Assembly (NCBI GenBank): GCA_946482595.1
Contig: CAMLSD010000011.1
Coordinates: 7,494-71,493 of the forward strand
DNA: 64,000 bases
From: an uncultured Comamonadaceae bacterium
GTDB taxonomy: Bacteria > Pseudomonadota > Gammaproteobacteria > Burkholderiales > Burkholderiaceae
Reading direction: 5' to 3'
This document shows, piece by piece, positions 1 to 34,314 of this stretch. The notes beneath the pieces were generated by a model. That model was given only the letters and a program-made list of their open reading frames with translations, was not told the DNA's origin and did no database searches. The translations under genes were made by a program, and so were the position numbers. Every line of letters starts with the position of its first letter. Position 1 is the first letter of the stretch.

Positions 1-3000
1 CTCGCGCAGGCCGTCCAGGGCGTCGGCCAGTGCGGTCACGTCCAGCGGACCACGCAGGCGCACCGCCACGGCCATGTTGTAGGCCAGGTTGCCGGGGGCG
101 AGCTGGTGGATCACCCACATGCGCTCCTGCGAGAACGACAGCCGCACCGGCCCGTCGTCGCGCGAGGGCGGGATGCGCGGCAACAGCTCGGCATGGCGCG
201 CGTGGCGCACGGCATCGTCGATGCGGTGTGCCAGGCCTTCCAGCGTGCGGGCCTCGAACAGCACCGCCAGCGGCAGCTCGACCTCGAAGGCCAGCCGGAT
301 GCGCGAAGCCACCTGGGTGGCCAGCAGTGAATGCCCGCCGAGGTCGAAGAAGTCGTCGGCATGGCCGACCTCGGCCACGTGCAGCACGTCGCACCAGATG
401 GCGGCCAGCGCCTCTTCGGTCGGCGAGCGCAGACCGGTGTCGGCCGGCCCTGCGGCGCCTGCCGCCCCCTGCGGCGCGGGCAACGCGGCGCGGTCGACCT
501 TGCCATTGGGCGTGAGCGGCAGGGCCGGCAGCACCACGATGGCAGCCGGCACCATGTAGTCGGGCAGGCTGCGGCGCAGCGTGTCCTTCAGCGCGCCGGG
601 GTCGAGCAGGGCCGCGCCAACGGGGGTCACGTAGGCCACAAGCTGCTGGTCGCCCGGGGTGTCCTCGCGCACGATGACCAGGGCCTCGCGCACGTCCGGC
701 TGCTGCTGCAGCAGGTTCTCGATCTCGCCCGGCTCGATGCGGTAGCCGCGCAGCTTGACCTGGTGGTCGAGCCGGCCGAGGTAGACCAGCGTGCCGTCGC
801 GCCGGCGCCGCACACGGTCACCGGTGCGGTACAGGCGGGCGCCGGGTGCGGGCTCGAACGGGTCGGGACGGAAACGCTCGCTGCTCAGGTCGGGCCGGCC
901 GTGGTAGCCGCGCGCCAGGCCGTGCCCGCCGATCCACAGCTCACCGGCCAGGCCATCGGGCAGCAGGCCGCCGCGGGCGTCGAGCACATGAAAGCAGGTG
1001 TTGCGCAGCGGCCGCCCCAGCACCACCGGTTCGCCCGGCTGGACACGGTGCACCGCCGACCAGATCGTGGTTTCGGTGGGGCCGTACATGTTCCACAGCC
1101 TGCCCACGCGGGACACCAGTGCTGCGGCCAGCGGCTCGGGCAGGGCCTCGCCACCGCACAGGGCCGCCAGCGCCGGGTCACCCGGCCAGCCCGATTCGAC
1201 CAGCAGCCGCCAGGTCGAGGGCGTGGCCTGCAGCAGCGTGGCCCGGGTATGGCCGAGCAGGGTCTGCAGCAGCTGGGGGTCCCGGCCGGCGCCGGCCGGG
1301 GCCACATGCACCCGCGCGCCCACGCACAGCGGCAGCCACAGTTCGAGGCCGGCGATGTCGAAGGAGAGGGTCGTGATGGCCAGCACCACGTCCTGTGGCT
1401 GCAGCCCGGGCTCGTCGCGCATGGCGTCGATGAAGTTGGCCAGCGCGGCATGCTCGATCTCGACCCCCTTGGGTCGGCCGGTCGAGCCCGAGGTGTAGAT
1501 CACATAGGCCAGGTCCTGCGGTGACGGCATCTGCCAGGCGGCGGCATCGGGTTCGGGCAGGCCGGCGTCCAGGTCGAGCACCGGGAGCCCCGGGCGCGCC
1601 AGGCGCGTGGCGACTGCGCGGCTGGCCACCAGCGCTGCCGCGCCTGCGTCGTCGAGCACATGCGCGATGCGTTCGCTCGGATAGTCCGGGTCCAGCGGCA
1701 CATAGGCCGCCGCACAGCCCCACACGCCCAGCAGCGCGCTCACCAGCGGGGTGCCGCGCCCGGTGCACACGGCCACCCGGTCGCCCGGACGCACCCCCAG
1801 GGCCCGCAGCGCGGTGGCCACACGCCGCGCCTCGTGCATCAGCTCACCGTAGCTCAGCGAGCCGGCCTCGTCGCTGACGGCCGGCCGCTCGGGCGCCGCC
1901 TGGGCCTGCTGCATCACGCGCGCGGGCACCACCGTCGTCGATGTGGCTGCGCGCGGACCCCAGGCCTGGGTCAGCAGGCGGGCGGTCTCGGTGCTGTCGA
2001 TCAGCGGCAGGGTGTCGACCGGGGTGTCCGGGTCGCGCAGTCCGGCGTCGAGCAGGCAGGCCAGGCGGCGTGCCATCGACTCGGCGGTGGCGGCATCGAA
2101 CAGGTCGGTGCTGTATTCGAGCACCAGTTCCAGCCGGCCCTGGCGCTCACGGAAGATCGCCGTGAGGTCGAACTTGGACGTGGTGGCCTGGGTCCAGCGT
2201 GGCACCGATGCGGTGAGGCCGGGCAGCTGCACCGGTGTGTCGTCGACACGCTGGTGCATCAGCATTGCCTGGAACAGCGGGTTGCGGCTGGGGTCGCGTT
2301 CGGGGTTGAGCTCCTCGACGAGCTTCTCGAACGGCACGGCCTGATGGGCCTGGGCCGCCAGCAGGTCGGACTTCACATGCTGCAGCAGCGCACGCAGCGA
2401 GGGCGCGCCCGACAGGTCGGAGCGCAGCACCAGCGTGTTCGCGAAAAAGCCGATCAGGCCCTCGACGGCCAGTTGATCGCGCTGGGCCACGGGCGTGCCC
2501 ACCAGGATGTCGTGCTGGCCGGTGGTGCGCGACAGCCAGGCCTGGAAGGCCGCCATCAGCAGCATGAAGGGGGTGACCTGCTCGGACTCGGCCAGGTCGC
2601 GCAGGCGCCCGGGCAGATCCTCAGGCAGCGGCAGCACACATTCGGCGCCGGCAAAGCTCTGGCGTGGCGGGCGCGGCCGGTCGGCGGGCAGGTCGAGCAC
2701 GGCGCGCGGCTCGGCCAGTCGGGCCCGCCAGTGATCGAGCTGGCGTTGCAAGGCCTCGCCCTGCAGGGTGCGGCGCTGCCAGCGGGCGAGATCGGCATAC
2801 TGCAGCGGCAGGGGCGGCAGCGGGTCGGCCTCACCGCGCACCAGAGCCGCATACAGCGTGCACAGCTCACGGGCAAACACGCCGGACGACCAGCCATCGG
2901 ACACGATGTGGTGCGCCGCGGTCAGCAGCAGGTGGTCGTTGTCGGCGCAGCGCAGCAGCGCCACACGGAAGACCGGCCCTTGCGCCAGGTCGAAGGGCGT

Positions 3001-3513
3001 ACGCCCCCAGTCCCGCGCCACCGCCTCGATGGCGGCGTCGTCGGCGCCGGACGCGGCCCCCGGCAGGTTGCGCAGGTCGATCTCTTCCAGCGGCACCGGC
3101 CCGGCCGGGTGGATGTGCTGCACCGGTTCGCCGTCGGCCGTGGTGCCGAAGGTGGTGCGCAGGGCCGCATGGCGGCGCACGATGGTGTCCAGCACCCGCC
3201 GCAGCACGGCCACGTCCAGCGGGCCCTGCAGCCGCAGCGCGCCGCGGATCACATAGGCCGAGGCATCGTCCTGCATCTGGTCGAGCAGCCACATGCGCTG
3301 CTGCGCAAACGACAGCGGCGCGGCCTCGCTCATCTCGCTGCGCCGGGCCTCGGCGCCCAGCCAGGCGAGCAGCTCGGGCTTGGCCTGCGCAATGGCCTCG
3401 CGCAGTTCGGCACCGAGCACGCCCTTGGGCGCGTTGACCCGCAACTGCTCGCCGTCGACCGCCAGGGTCACGTCGAGCAGGCGCAGGTGGGTGATGAGTT
3501 CAGATGCGGTCAT
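1..3513 (-). CDS. NRPS2: TubC docking-C-A-PCP-C (3' end outside window)
   Basis: Non-ribosomal peptide synthetase, last gene of the assembly line inside the window; the reading frame is open to the left edge (1171 codons seen). Residues 1-52 look like a TubC-type N-terminal docking domain. The first condensation domain (about 60-490) has an intact HHxxxDG with the second His at 202. The adenylation domain (about 505-1005) has A3 around 672-680, YGPTE and the A10 lysine at 1005. The carrier domain has LGGHS with Ser1062, and a second C domain begins near 1095. By my hand alignment the binding-pocket residues read D-I-L-Q-L-G-M-I-W, close to published glycine codes, so glycine is a tentative substrate. 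The ATG at 3513 is 3 bp past the NRPS1 stop, so it is translationally coupled. No epimerase, methyltransferase or thioesterase is visible before the edge. Confidence 0.93.
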   Translation of the reverse strand, partial: MTASELITHLRLLDVTLAVDGEQLRVNAPKGVLGAELREAIAQAKPELLAWLGAEARRSEMSEAAPLSFAQQRMWLLDQMQDDASAYVIRGALRLQGPLDVAVLRRVLDTIVRRHAALRTTFGTTADGEPVQHIHPAGPVPLEEIDLRNLPGAASGADDAAIEAVARDWGRTPFDLAQGPVFRVALLRCADNDHLLLTAAHHIVSDGWSSGVFARELCTLYAALVRGEADPLPPLPLQYADLARWQRRTLQGEALQRQLDHWRARLAEPRAVLDLPADRPRPPRQSFAGAECVLPLPEDLPGRLRDLAESEQVTPFMLLMAAFQAWLSRTTGQHDILVGTPVAQRDQLAVEGLIGFFANTLVLRSDLSGAPSLRALLQHVKSDLLAAQAHQAVPFEKLVEELNPERDPSRNPLFQAMLMHQRVDDTPVQLPGLTASVPRWTQATTSKFDLTAIFRERQGRLELVLEYSTDLFDAATAESMARRLACLLDAGLRDPDTPVDTLPLIDSTETARLLTQAWGPRAATSTTVVPARVMQQAQAAPERPAVSDEAGSLSYGELMHEARRVATALRALGVRPGDRVAVCTGRGTPLVSALLGVWGCAAAYVPLDPDYPSERIAHVLDDAGAAALVASRAVATRLARPGLPVLDLDAGLPEPDAAAWQMPSPQDLAYVIYTSGSTGRPKGVEIEHAALANFIDAMRDEPGLQPQDVVLAITTLSFDIAGLELWLPLCVGARVHVAPAGAGRDPQLLQTLLGHTRATLLQATPSTWRLLVESGWPGDPALAALCGGEALPEPLAAALVSRVGRLWNMYGPTETTIWSAVHRVQPGEPVVLGRPLRNTCFHVLDARGGLLPDGLAGELWIGGHGLARGYHGRPDLSSERFRPDPFEPAPGARLYRTGDRVRRRRDGTLVYLGRLDHQVKLRGYRIEPGEIENLLQQQPDVREALVIVREDTPGDQQLVAYVTPVGAALLDPGALKDTLRRSLPDYMVPAAIVVLPALPLTPNGKVDRAALPAPQGAAGAAGPADTGLRSPTEEALAAIWCDVLHVAEVGHADDFFDLGGHSLLATQVASRIRLAFEVELPLAVLFEARTLEGLAHRIDDAVRHARHAELLPRIPPSRDDGPVRLSFSQERMWVIHQLAPGNLAYNMAVAVRLRGPLDVTALADALDGLRE

Positions 3514-3516
3514 GTG

Positions 3517-8658
<5,142 letters not shown>

Positions 8659-8663
8659 GCCCG

Positions 8664-8668
8664 CCTCC
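8664..8668 (-). promoter_or_regulatory. Ribosome-binding site deciding the NRPS1 start
   Basis: GGAGG on the minus strand, 5 nt upstream of GTG 8656-8658. It lies inside the short in-frame extension that would result from starting at GTG 8673, which itself has no good Shine-Dalgarno. It therefore argues for the shorter NRPS1 protein. Confidence 0.6.
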
Positions 8669-8698
8669 GGCACGTTGTGGTGCGCTCGCCCGGGCTGC

Positions 8699-22053
<13,355 letters not shown>

Positions 22054-25000
22054 TCAGGGTCTCCGCATGCGCTGCGCCAGCAGCGCCTCGACTTCGTCGT
22101 CGCTCAGGTCGTCGATGGCGCCCACCGTGTCGGCGCGGGGTGCGGCTGCCGCAGGGGCCACGGTGCCGGCCGGGGCACGCGGGGGGCTGTCGTCCTGCGG
22201 GAACAGCTGCTTCAGAAGGTAGTGGCTCAGGGCGTCGATCGTCGGGTGATCGAACACCAGCGTGGCCGGCAGGCTGCGACCCAGGCCCAGTTGCTGGCCC
22301 AGGCGGTTGCGCAGGTCCACGGCCATCAGCGAGTCGAGGCCCAGCTCGTTCAGGGGCTGGCGCAGGTCGATGCGTGTGGCATCCGGCGCCTGGATCACCT
22401 GGGCCACCTGTTCGGCCACGAGGGCCTGCAGCAGCTCGGGCCGGCGCGCAGCGCTCGCCTGCCTCAGGGTGTCGATCGGGTCCGGGCCGGCGGCAGGTGC
22501 TGACCCGGCCGCAGCGGGGACAGGCAGCGCGGCGGCGGGCCGGGGCGACACCGTCACCGCACGCGCCCGGGGCGGCGGCATCACCTGTTCAAGGAAAGGC
22601 GGCACCGTTGCCCCGCCCTCGGCCGCCTGCAGCCGGGCCCAGTCGACCGGGAACACCACCGCGTGGGTGGGGCCGTGCGCCATCAGCGCGTCCAGCCAGG
22701 CCAGGCCCTGCGTTGGCGTGATGCTGCCGATGCCGCGTTCGCCCACACGCCGGTCGACCTCGCGGTCGGCGGCCGCACCGATCTCCGACCACGCGCCCCA
22801 GGCGATGCTCTGTGCCGGCAGGCCCTGGGCACGCCGGTGGGCCGCCAGCGCATCGAGGAAGGCGTTGGCCGCCGCATGGTTGCCCTGGCCCGACGACCCC
22901 AGCGTGCCGGCCACGGACGAATACAGCACGAAAAAGTCGAGCGACCGCTCGCGGGTCAGCACATGCAGCGCCCAGGCGCCGCTCAGCTTGGGCCCGAGCG
23001 GACGCGCAAAGCGGGCCCAGTCCTGCTGCATCAGCGCACCGTCGTCGAGCAGCCCGGCGCTGTGCACCACACCGCGCAGCACCGGCAGGTGGGCATCGGC
23101 CTCGGCCAGCACCGCGGTCACGTCGACGCTCCGGGCCAGGTCGGCCTGCATCGTGCGCACCTGCACGCCGGCCGCACGCCAGGCGGCGATCTGCCCGGCT
23201 GCGGCCTCACCCGGGGCACGCCGGCCCACCAGCAGCAGGTGGCGCGCGCCATGCGCGACCAGATGGCCGGCCGTCAGCAGCCCCAGCCCGGACAGCCCGC
23301 CGGTCACGAGGTAGCTGCCGTGCGGGTCGAGCCGGTCCGTGCGGCTGCGTTCGCCGCGTTCGGTGACCAGCACCACCTTGCCGACGTGCCGGGCCTGCGC
23401 CATGCAGCGGAAGGCCGCCGCGGCATCGTCCAGCGCAAAGGCCTGCACCGGCAGCGGCCGGATCTCGCCGCGCCGCAGCAGCGACACGACCTGCTCGAAC
23501 AGCGCCCGGGCGGCCGGCCGATCGGCATGGCGCTGCGCGGCCAGGTCGATCATGTGATACCGGGCCCGCGGCCGCACCTGCGCCACCTGCGCGGCGCTCC
23601 AGATGTCGCGTTTGCCGATCTCGAGGAAGCAGCCGTCCTCGGCCAGGCAGGCCAGGCTGGCCTCGATGAAGTCGCCCGCGAGCGAATTGAGCACCACGTC
23701 CACACCGCGGCCCCGGGTCAGCTCGTGCACGCGCGCGGTGAAGTCGAGCGTGCGCGAATGCAGCACATGCGCCACGCCCTGGGCCCGCAGCAGGGCCTGT
23801 TTCTCGGGGCTGCCCGCGGTGGCGATCACGGTGGCACCACAGCGCTGCGCCAGCTGCACCGCGGCCTGGCCCACCCCGCCGGCCGCGGCATGGATCAGCA
23901 CCGTCTGGCCGGCGCGCAGCGCCGCCAGCTCGACCAGCGCATGCCACGCGGTCATGAACGCAAACGGCACGCTGGCCGCCTGGGCGTGGGTGACACCGGG
24001 GGGCAGCAGGCAGACGTCGGCGGCCTCGGCCAGCACATGGCTGGCAAAACAGCCGGCGGCCGTGGCCAGGACATCGTCGCCGACGGCCAGCCCCTGCACG
24101 CCCTCGCCCACCGCCACGATGCGCCCGGCGCACTCGCCACCCAGCGGTTCGGGGTCGGTGCGCAATGCCACGGCATTCATCACGTCACGGAAGTTCAGGC
24201 CGGCGGCCAGCACGCGGATCTCGACCTGGCCCGGGCCGGGGGCGACCGGTTCGGCCGGCACCAGGTGCAGCGCATCGATCACGCCGGAGTCGGGCGCGGC
24301 CAGGCGCACACGCGCGGGCAGCGGCGGGCTTTCGGGCATGGGCGCGAGCCGGGCCGCGCGGGTCTGGCTGCCGCGGCGGGCGAGCTGGCGCTCGCGGCCG
24401 GCCTGCGCCAGCAGGCCCGCCACCGCCGGCGCCTGCAGCGCGGCCGGCTGGGCCGGGTCGAGGTCCAGTGTGGTGGTGCGCCATTCCGGGTGTTCGCGAT
24501 CGATCACCCGCGCCAGGCCGGCAACGGCCGCCTGCGCCGCATCGAGCGGATGCACACCGTGCACCGGCTGCGCGCCCCGGGTGAGCAGCCACAGGCGCGG
24601 CAGGCGGCCCGGGTCGAACGCCAGGGCACCGAGGGCCTGGACCACGTCGAGCACCGGCGCGAGCAGCGCCTGGGCCGCATCGGCGCCGGCATCCGGCCGG
24701 CTGTCGTCGAGGGCCGGGACGTCGAGCGCCGACAGCACGATCACCCCGGCCGCCTGGGCCGCATGGGCACCCAGCCACGCGCGCAGGTCGGCCTCGGGGG
24801 GGCGAACCAGGCACTCGCCCGGCATCGCCGCCAGCGCCGCGGCCAGGCCGTCTCCCGACCCGATCAGCAGCCAGCGGCCCGATGGCAGCGCAGGCTGCCG
24901 ATCGCGTTGCGGGCGACGCGCTGCGAGCACGACTTCGCGGGCACGGGGGTCTTCCGGGTCCAGGGCGTGGGCCTCGAAGTCCAGGTCGGCCAGCAGCTCC

Positions 25001-28000
25001 AGCCAACGGGGCCGGCCCAGCAGGGGTTGATGGGGCCGCAAGGCGGTGTCGGTGAAGCGCCACCAGCCTTCGGTGAGTCCGAAGCTCAGGTCGATCCAGC
25101 GCTCGGGCGCGGTGACCTCGATCATCAGCAGCAGGCCACCGGGGGCCAGCACGGCCCGCAGGGCCGACAGCGTCTGGCGCAGGTCGGCGGTGGCGTGGAT
25201 CACGTTGGCGGCCACGATCAGGTCGAAGGGCTCGTCACCCAGGCCCTGGGCTGCGAAGTCCTGCTCCAGGTCGAGCGTGGCGAAGCGCATGAAGGGATGG
25301 TCGGGGCCAAAGCGTTCACGTGCCCGCGCGACCAGTGCAGCGCCCAGGTCGGTGAACAGGTAGTCGCAGGCATCAGCAGGCAGTGCAGGCGCCAGCCAGG
25401 CGGTGGTGCCGCCGGTGCCGCCGCCCACCTCCAGCACCCGCAGGCGCCGGCCGGCGGGCCGTTGCGCCTGGGCCCGCACGACGGCGTCGCGCACGAACTG
25501 CTGGTACACGCGGGCCTCGGGCGTGTCGCGGTACAGAGCCTCGGCCTGGGCGGTCGATCCGTCGGGGAACAGCACCTGCAAGGGGTCGAGCGTGCCCCGC
25601 AGGATGTCGGGCAGGGCCGGGCCGCAACGCGCGATCAGGTCGAGGTGAGGCCGTGAGCCGGGGTGGCGCTCGTGCAGGGCCCGCACGGCGGCCAGGGGGT
25701 CGCCCTCGGGCAGGGCCTGGGCCACCACCCAGACCGGCGCATCGTCACCGCCGTCGGTGATGCCGGCCTCGGGCCGCAGGCAGCCGATCTCGCCCAGCAC
25801 CGCCAGCCAGCGGTGCAGCAGCCGGCCGTAACGCGGCGCCACACCGAGCTGACGGGCCAGTGCACTCGCCTGCACCCGATCGCCCGGGTGCGGGCGCCAG
25901 CCCAGCGCCCGAAGCGCCAGCGCCATCCAGGTGGCGCTGTGGTGCTCGATCTCGACCATCGCGCGATGGTGGTCATCAAGCCCTTCGCGTGTGGCCAGCG
26001 CATCGAGGTGGCCGGCCATCGCCGCGGCCAGTGCCGCAGGCGCGGGCCAGCCGCTGTCCTCGGGCCGGGCCGTCCAGCTCACCTGGTACCAGGCTGACCG
26101 GGCTGGCGCAGCCGGACGCAGGGTGATGCCCGCCAGCCGGGCGGCCAGCCCCAGGGCATCGTGCACCGTGACCTCGGCCTGCAGCACACCGGTGCTGCGG
26201 CCGGGCTGCACCACGGCATGGCTCCAGACGGTGCCCTGCAGCGGGCGGATCAGCTCGATGCGGTCGAACACCAGCGGCAGGTAGGCGCCTTCGGCGCCCA
26301 CCGAGGCCGGCAGTGCCGCGGCCACGACCTGCAGGCAGGCGTCGAGCAGGGCCGGGTGCGCAAGATACGCGCCGCCGCCGGCCGCGGCCGGCAGGTGCAC
26401 CTCACCGAGCGCCTGGCCCGTCGGCCCGGCCTCGCCTTGCCACAGGGCCTGCAGGCCGTGCAGGCTGTCGCCGAACTGCAGCCCGTGGTGCTGCAGCCGT
26501 GCCCGATGGGCGGTCACGGTCAAGGGCTTGCCGCAGGCGGCGCGATGCTCGGCCAGCGTCAGGTCGGCTGCGCCCGGCGTGGCCGGCGCCAGCCGCGCCT
26601 CGGCATGGCGGTGCCAGGTGTCGGCGGCGGCATCGAGCGACAGGATTTCCAGTGACGCCTCGTCCGGGCCCGATGGGCGCACCAGCACCTGCACCGCCCG
26701 GGCCTCGCCCTCGTCCACGACCAGCGGCTCGCCGATCACCAGACCGTGCAGCGCCGCGACGCGACCCAGCACGGCCTGGCCGGCCGCCAGGGCCAGTTCG
26801 ATGTGGCCGGTGGCCGGCAGGATGATGCGGCCCTGCACACGATGGTCGCGCAGCCAGGGCAGTTGGCGTGGGTCGAGTTCGGTGTCGAAACACACCAGAC
26901 CCGGCACGGCCGAGCGCAGGCGCACGCCCAGCAGCGGATGCCCGCTGGGTCGGGCCAGGCCGGTCGGCAGCCCGCCGTGTGGCCCGCCGTGTGGCAAAAC
27001 AGCCTGCGCGGGCGTGAACCAGCAGCGCTCACGCTGGAAGGGGTAGGCCGGCAGATCGACCAGGCGTGCTGGCGCCGCCGCATGCACCGCCCGCCAGTCG
27101 ATCGTGACACCGGCCAGGTAAAGGCTGGCCAGGGCCTCGCGCAGCACGTCACCATCGGCGCGGCCGGCGCGCAGGCTGGGCACACGCGCCACGTCATCCC
27201 CCGTGTCGGCATCGGCCCGTGTCAATGCGAGCAGGGTGGGCTGGGGCCCGACTTCGAGCAGCACGTCCGCGCCGGCAGCGCGCAGCGTGGCCAGCCCCTC
27301 GGCGAAGCGCACCGGCTCGCGCACATGGCGCCGCCAGTAGCCCGCCTGGGTGAGCTCGTCGGCGCGGGCCCATTGCCCGCTCAGGTTCGACACGATCCGA
27401 AGCGCCGGACGCTGCATCGGCAGGCTGGCAGCCACGGCCTCGAAGGTGTCGAGCATGGGCTCCACCAGCCGCGAATGGAAGGCGTGCGACACCGGCAGGC
27501 GCTGCGAACGCACGCCCTGCACCGCCAGCCGCTCGCACAGCTGCTGCACCGCGGCTTCAGCGCCTGCCACCACGACCTGGTCGGGCGCGTTGAGCGCGGC
27601 CAGATCGACCGGCAGGCTGCTGGCCTGCAATGCCGCCTGCACCACGGCCTGCGGCGCCTGCAGTGCCGCCATCGCGCCACCGGCCGGCAGTGCCTGCATC
27701 AGCCGGCCGCGCTCGGCGACCAGGCGCAGGGCGTCGTCCAGCGTCATGACACCGGCCACGCAGGCGGCGACCAGTTCACCGACCGAATGCCCGATCAGCG
27801 CATCGGGGCGCACGCCCCAGGCCGCCCACAGGCGGGTCAGGGCGTACTCGACGGCAAACAGCGCCGGCTGGGTGAAGGCGGTGCGATCCAGCCGGACGCG
27901 CGGTGCCGTCGCGTCGAACACCACGTCGTGCAGCGACTCGCCCAGCAGCGGGTCGAGCACCGCAGCGCATTGGTCGAAGGCTGCGCGGAACACCGGCTCG

Positions 28001-29792
28001 TCGCGATGCAGCGCCGCGGCCATGCCGGGGTATTGCGCACCCTGGCCGGTGAACAGGAGGGCCACGCGCGGCGGGTCGCGCCGGCTCACGCGGCGCTGGC
28101 GCAAGACGGGTGACGGCCGTGCGTCGGCCAGCGCCTGCAGACCCTCGCGCAGTTCGGCCATGCTGCGCACCAGCAGCGTGGCGCGCTCGGGCAGGCTGGC
28201 GCGGGCCACGGCGGCGGTGTGGCAGACGTCGCGCAGGGCCTCGTCCCCCAGTGGCGCGAACGCCTGTGCATACCGGCGCGCCAGCTCGGCCAGCGCCGCG
28301 CCGTTGTGGGCGCTGAGCACGAAGAGCTGCGTGCCGGACACGGGCGCAGGCACGGCGGCCGGGGCAGCGGTGGGTGCGGGTTCGGGCGCCTGCTCGACCA
28401 CGATGTGGGCATTGGTGCCGCTGAATCCGAAGGAGCTGACACCGCCGATGCGCCGCCCGTCGATCGGCTCCCAGGGTTCGAGCCGGGTGGGCACCCGCAC
28501 CGGCCAGAGCGACCAGGCGATGTGCGGGCTGGGCTGCTGCAGATGCAGATGCGGCGGCACCTGGCCGTGGCGCAGCGCCAGCACGAGCTTGATCAGCCCG
28601 GTCACGCCGGCCGCCGCCTCGAGGTGGCCCAGGTTGGTCTTGACCGACCCCAGCCACAGCGGGCGTTGCGCATCGCGGCCCGGGCCGAACACATGGCCCA
28701 GGGCCTGGACTTCCAGCGGATCACCCAGCTCGGTGCCCGTCCCGTGGGCCTCGATCACGCCCACCTGCTGCGGCTGCAGGCCGGCGCGCTGCAAGGCCTC
28801 GCGGATCACGGCCTCCTGGGCCGGGCCGTTGGGCGCAGTCAGGCCGCTGCTCGGGCCGTCCTGGTTGACGGCGCTGCCGCGGATCACGGCCAGCACGCGG
28901 TCACCATCGGCCTGTGCATCGCTCAGGCGCTTGAGCACGACCACCCCACAGCCCTCACCGCGCCCGAAACCGTCGGCGGCGGCGTCGAAGGTCTTGCAGC
29001 GGCCATCGCGCGCCAGCATGCGGGTGTTGGAAAACGCGACGAACAGCTCCGGCGAGAGCATCAGGTTGACCCCACCGGCCAGGGCCATGCGGCATTCACG
29101 CGCGCGCAATGCCTGGCAGGCCAGGTGCACCGCCACCAGCGACGACGAGCAGGCCGTGTCGACCGTGACGGCCGGGCCCTGCAGGCCGAGCAGGTAGGAC
29201 ACCCGGCCCGACGCCACGCTGTGCGCATTGCCGGAGGTGTAGTGCGCATCGAGCAGCGTCGGGTCGCCGGTGCGGATCTGCAGGTTGACGTAGTCGCTGC
29301 TGCACACGCCGAAGTACACGCCGGTGGCGCTGTGGCTCAGGCGGTCGGGCGGCTGGGCGGCGTGTTCCAGCGCCTCCCAGCTCACTTCGAGCAGCAGGCG
29401 CTGCTGCGGGTCCATGCCGTGTGCCTCGCGCCGCGTGATGCCGAAGAACTCGGGGTCGAAACCGGCCACGTCGGGCAGGAAGCCGGCCTCGCGCGTGACG
29501 CTGTGACCGGGCCGATCGCCCTGGGGGTCATGGATGCCGTCGAGGTCGAAGCGTCCGCCGGGGACCGGGCCGACCGCGTCGACCCCGCGGCTGAGCAGCT
29601 CCCAGAACGCCGGCGCATCGGCCGCCCCCGGCACGCGGCAGGACAACCCGATGATCGCGATCGGCTCGCGCGCGCCCGCCTCGGCGGCGGCCGCACGGGC
29701 CTCGGCCCGCTCCAGCGCCAGGAAGGCACGCTGCAGCGGGCTCAGTTCGGGCGCACGTTCGGGCGCACGTTCAGGCGGACGTTCGGGCAGGT

Positions 29793-29796
<4 letters not shown>
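22054..29796 (-). CDS. PKS5: type I PKS module KS-AT-DH-cMT-ER-KR-ACP
   Basis: The largest PKS here (2580 aa), with a complete set of tailoring domains. KS about 43-470 (DTACSSS Cys216, EAHGTG, KTNLGH); AT 575-870 (GHSVG Ser671, HAFH ending at His774, malonyl-type); DH 955-1230 (HRVQGRIILP His985, LLDACLQ Asp1152); cMT 1350-1590 (VLEVGGGTGGTT near 1453, ANVIHAT); ER 1850-2145 (GLNFRD, HAAAGGVG); KR 2157-2335 (GGLSGLG, LDD; His2307 in place of catalytic Tyr); ACP 2455-2525 (GLDSLM, Ser2489). Expected unit: alpha-methylated and fully reduced. The N-terminus carries a short PERA-type repeat and an Ala/Glu-rich helix; the C-terminus carries IDDLSDDEVEALL. The ATG overlaps the PKS4 stop (ATGA). 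Confidence 0.95.
29745..29792. repeat. Four 12-bp tandem units in the 5' end of PKS5
   Basis: On the plus strand, gttcgggcgcac occurs twice exactly, then once with three changes (gttcaggcggac), then as a final partial copy. The units encode the repeating PER(A/P) peptide at the start of PKS5, just before its docking helix. The repeat is in frame (period of four codons), so its copy number could vary without breaking the gene. Confidence 0.8.
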
Positions 29797-34310
<4,514 letters not shown>

Positions 34311-34314
34311 GGGT

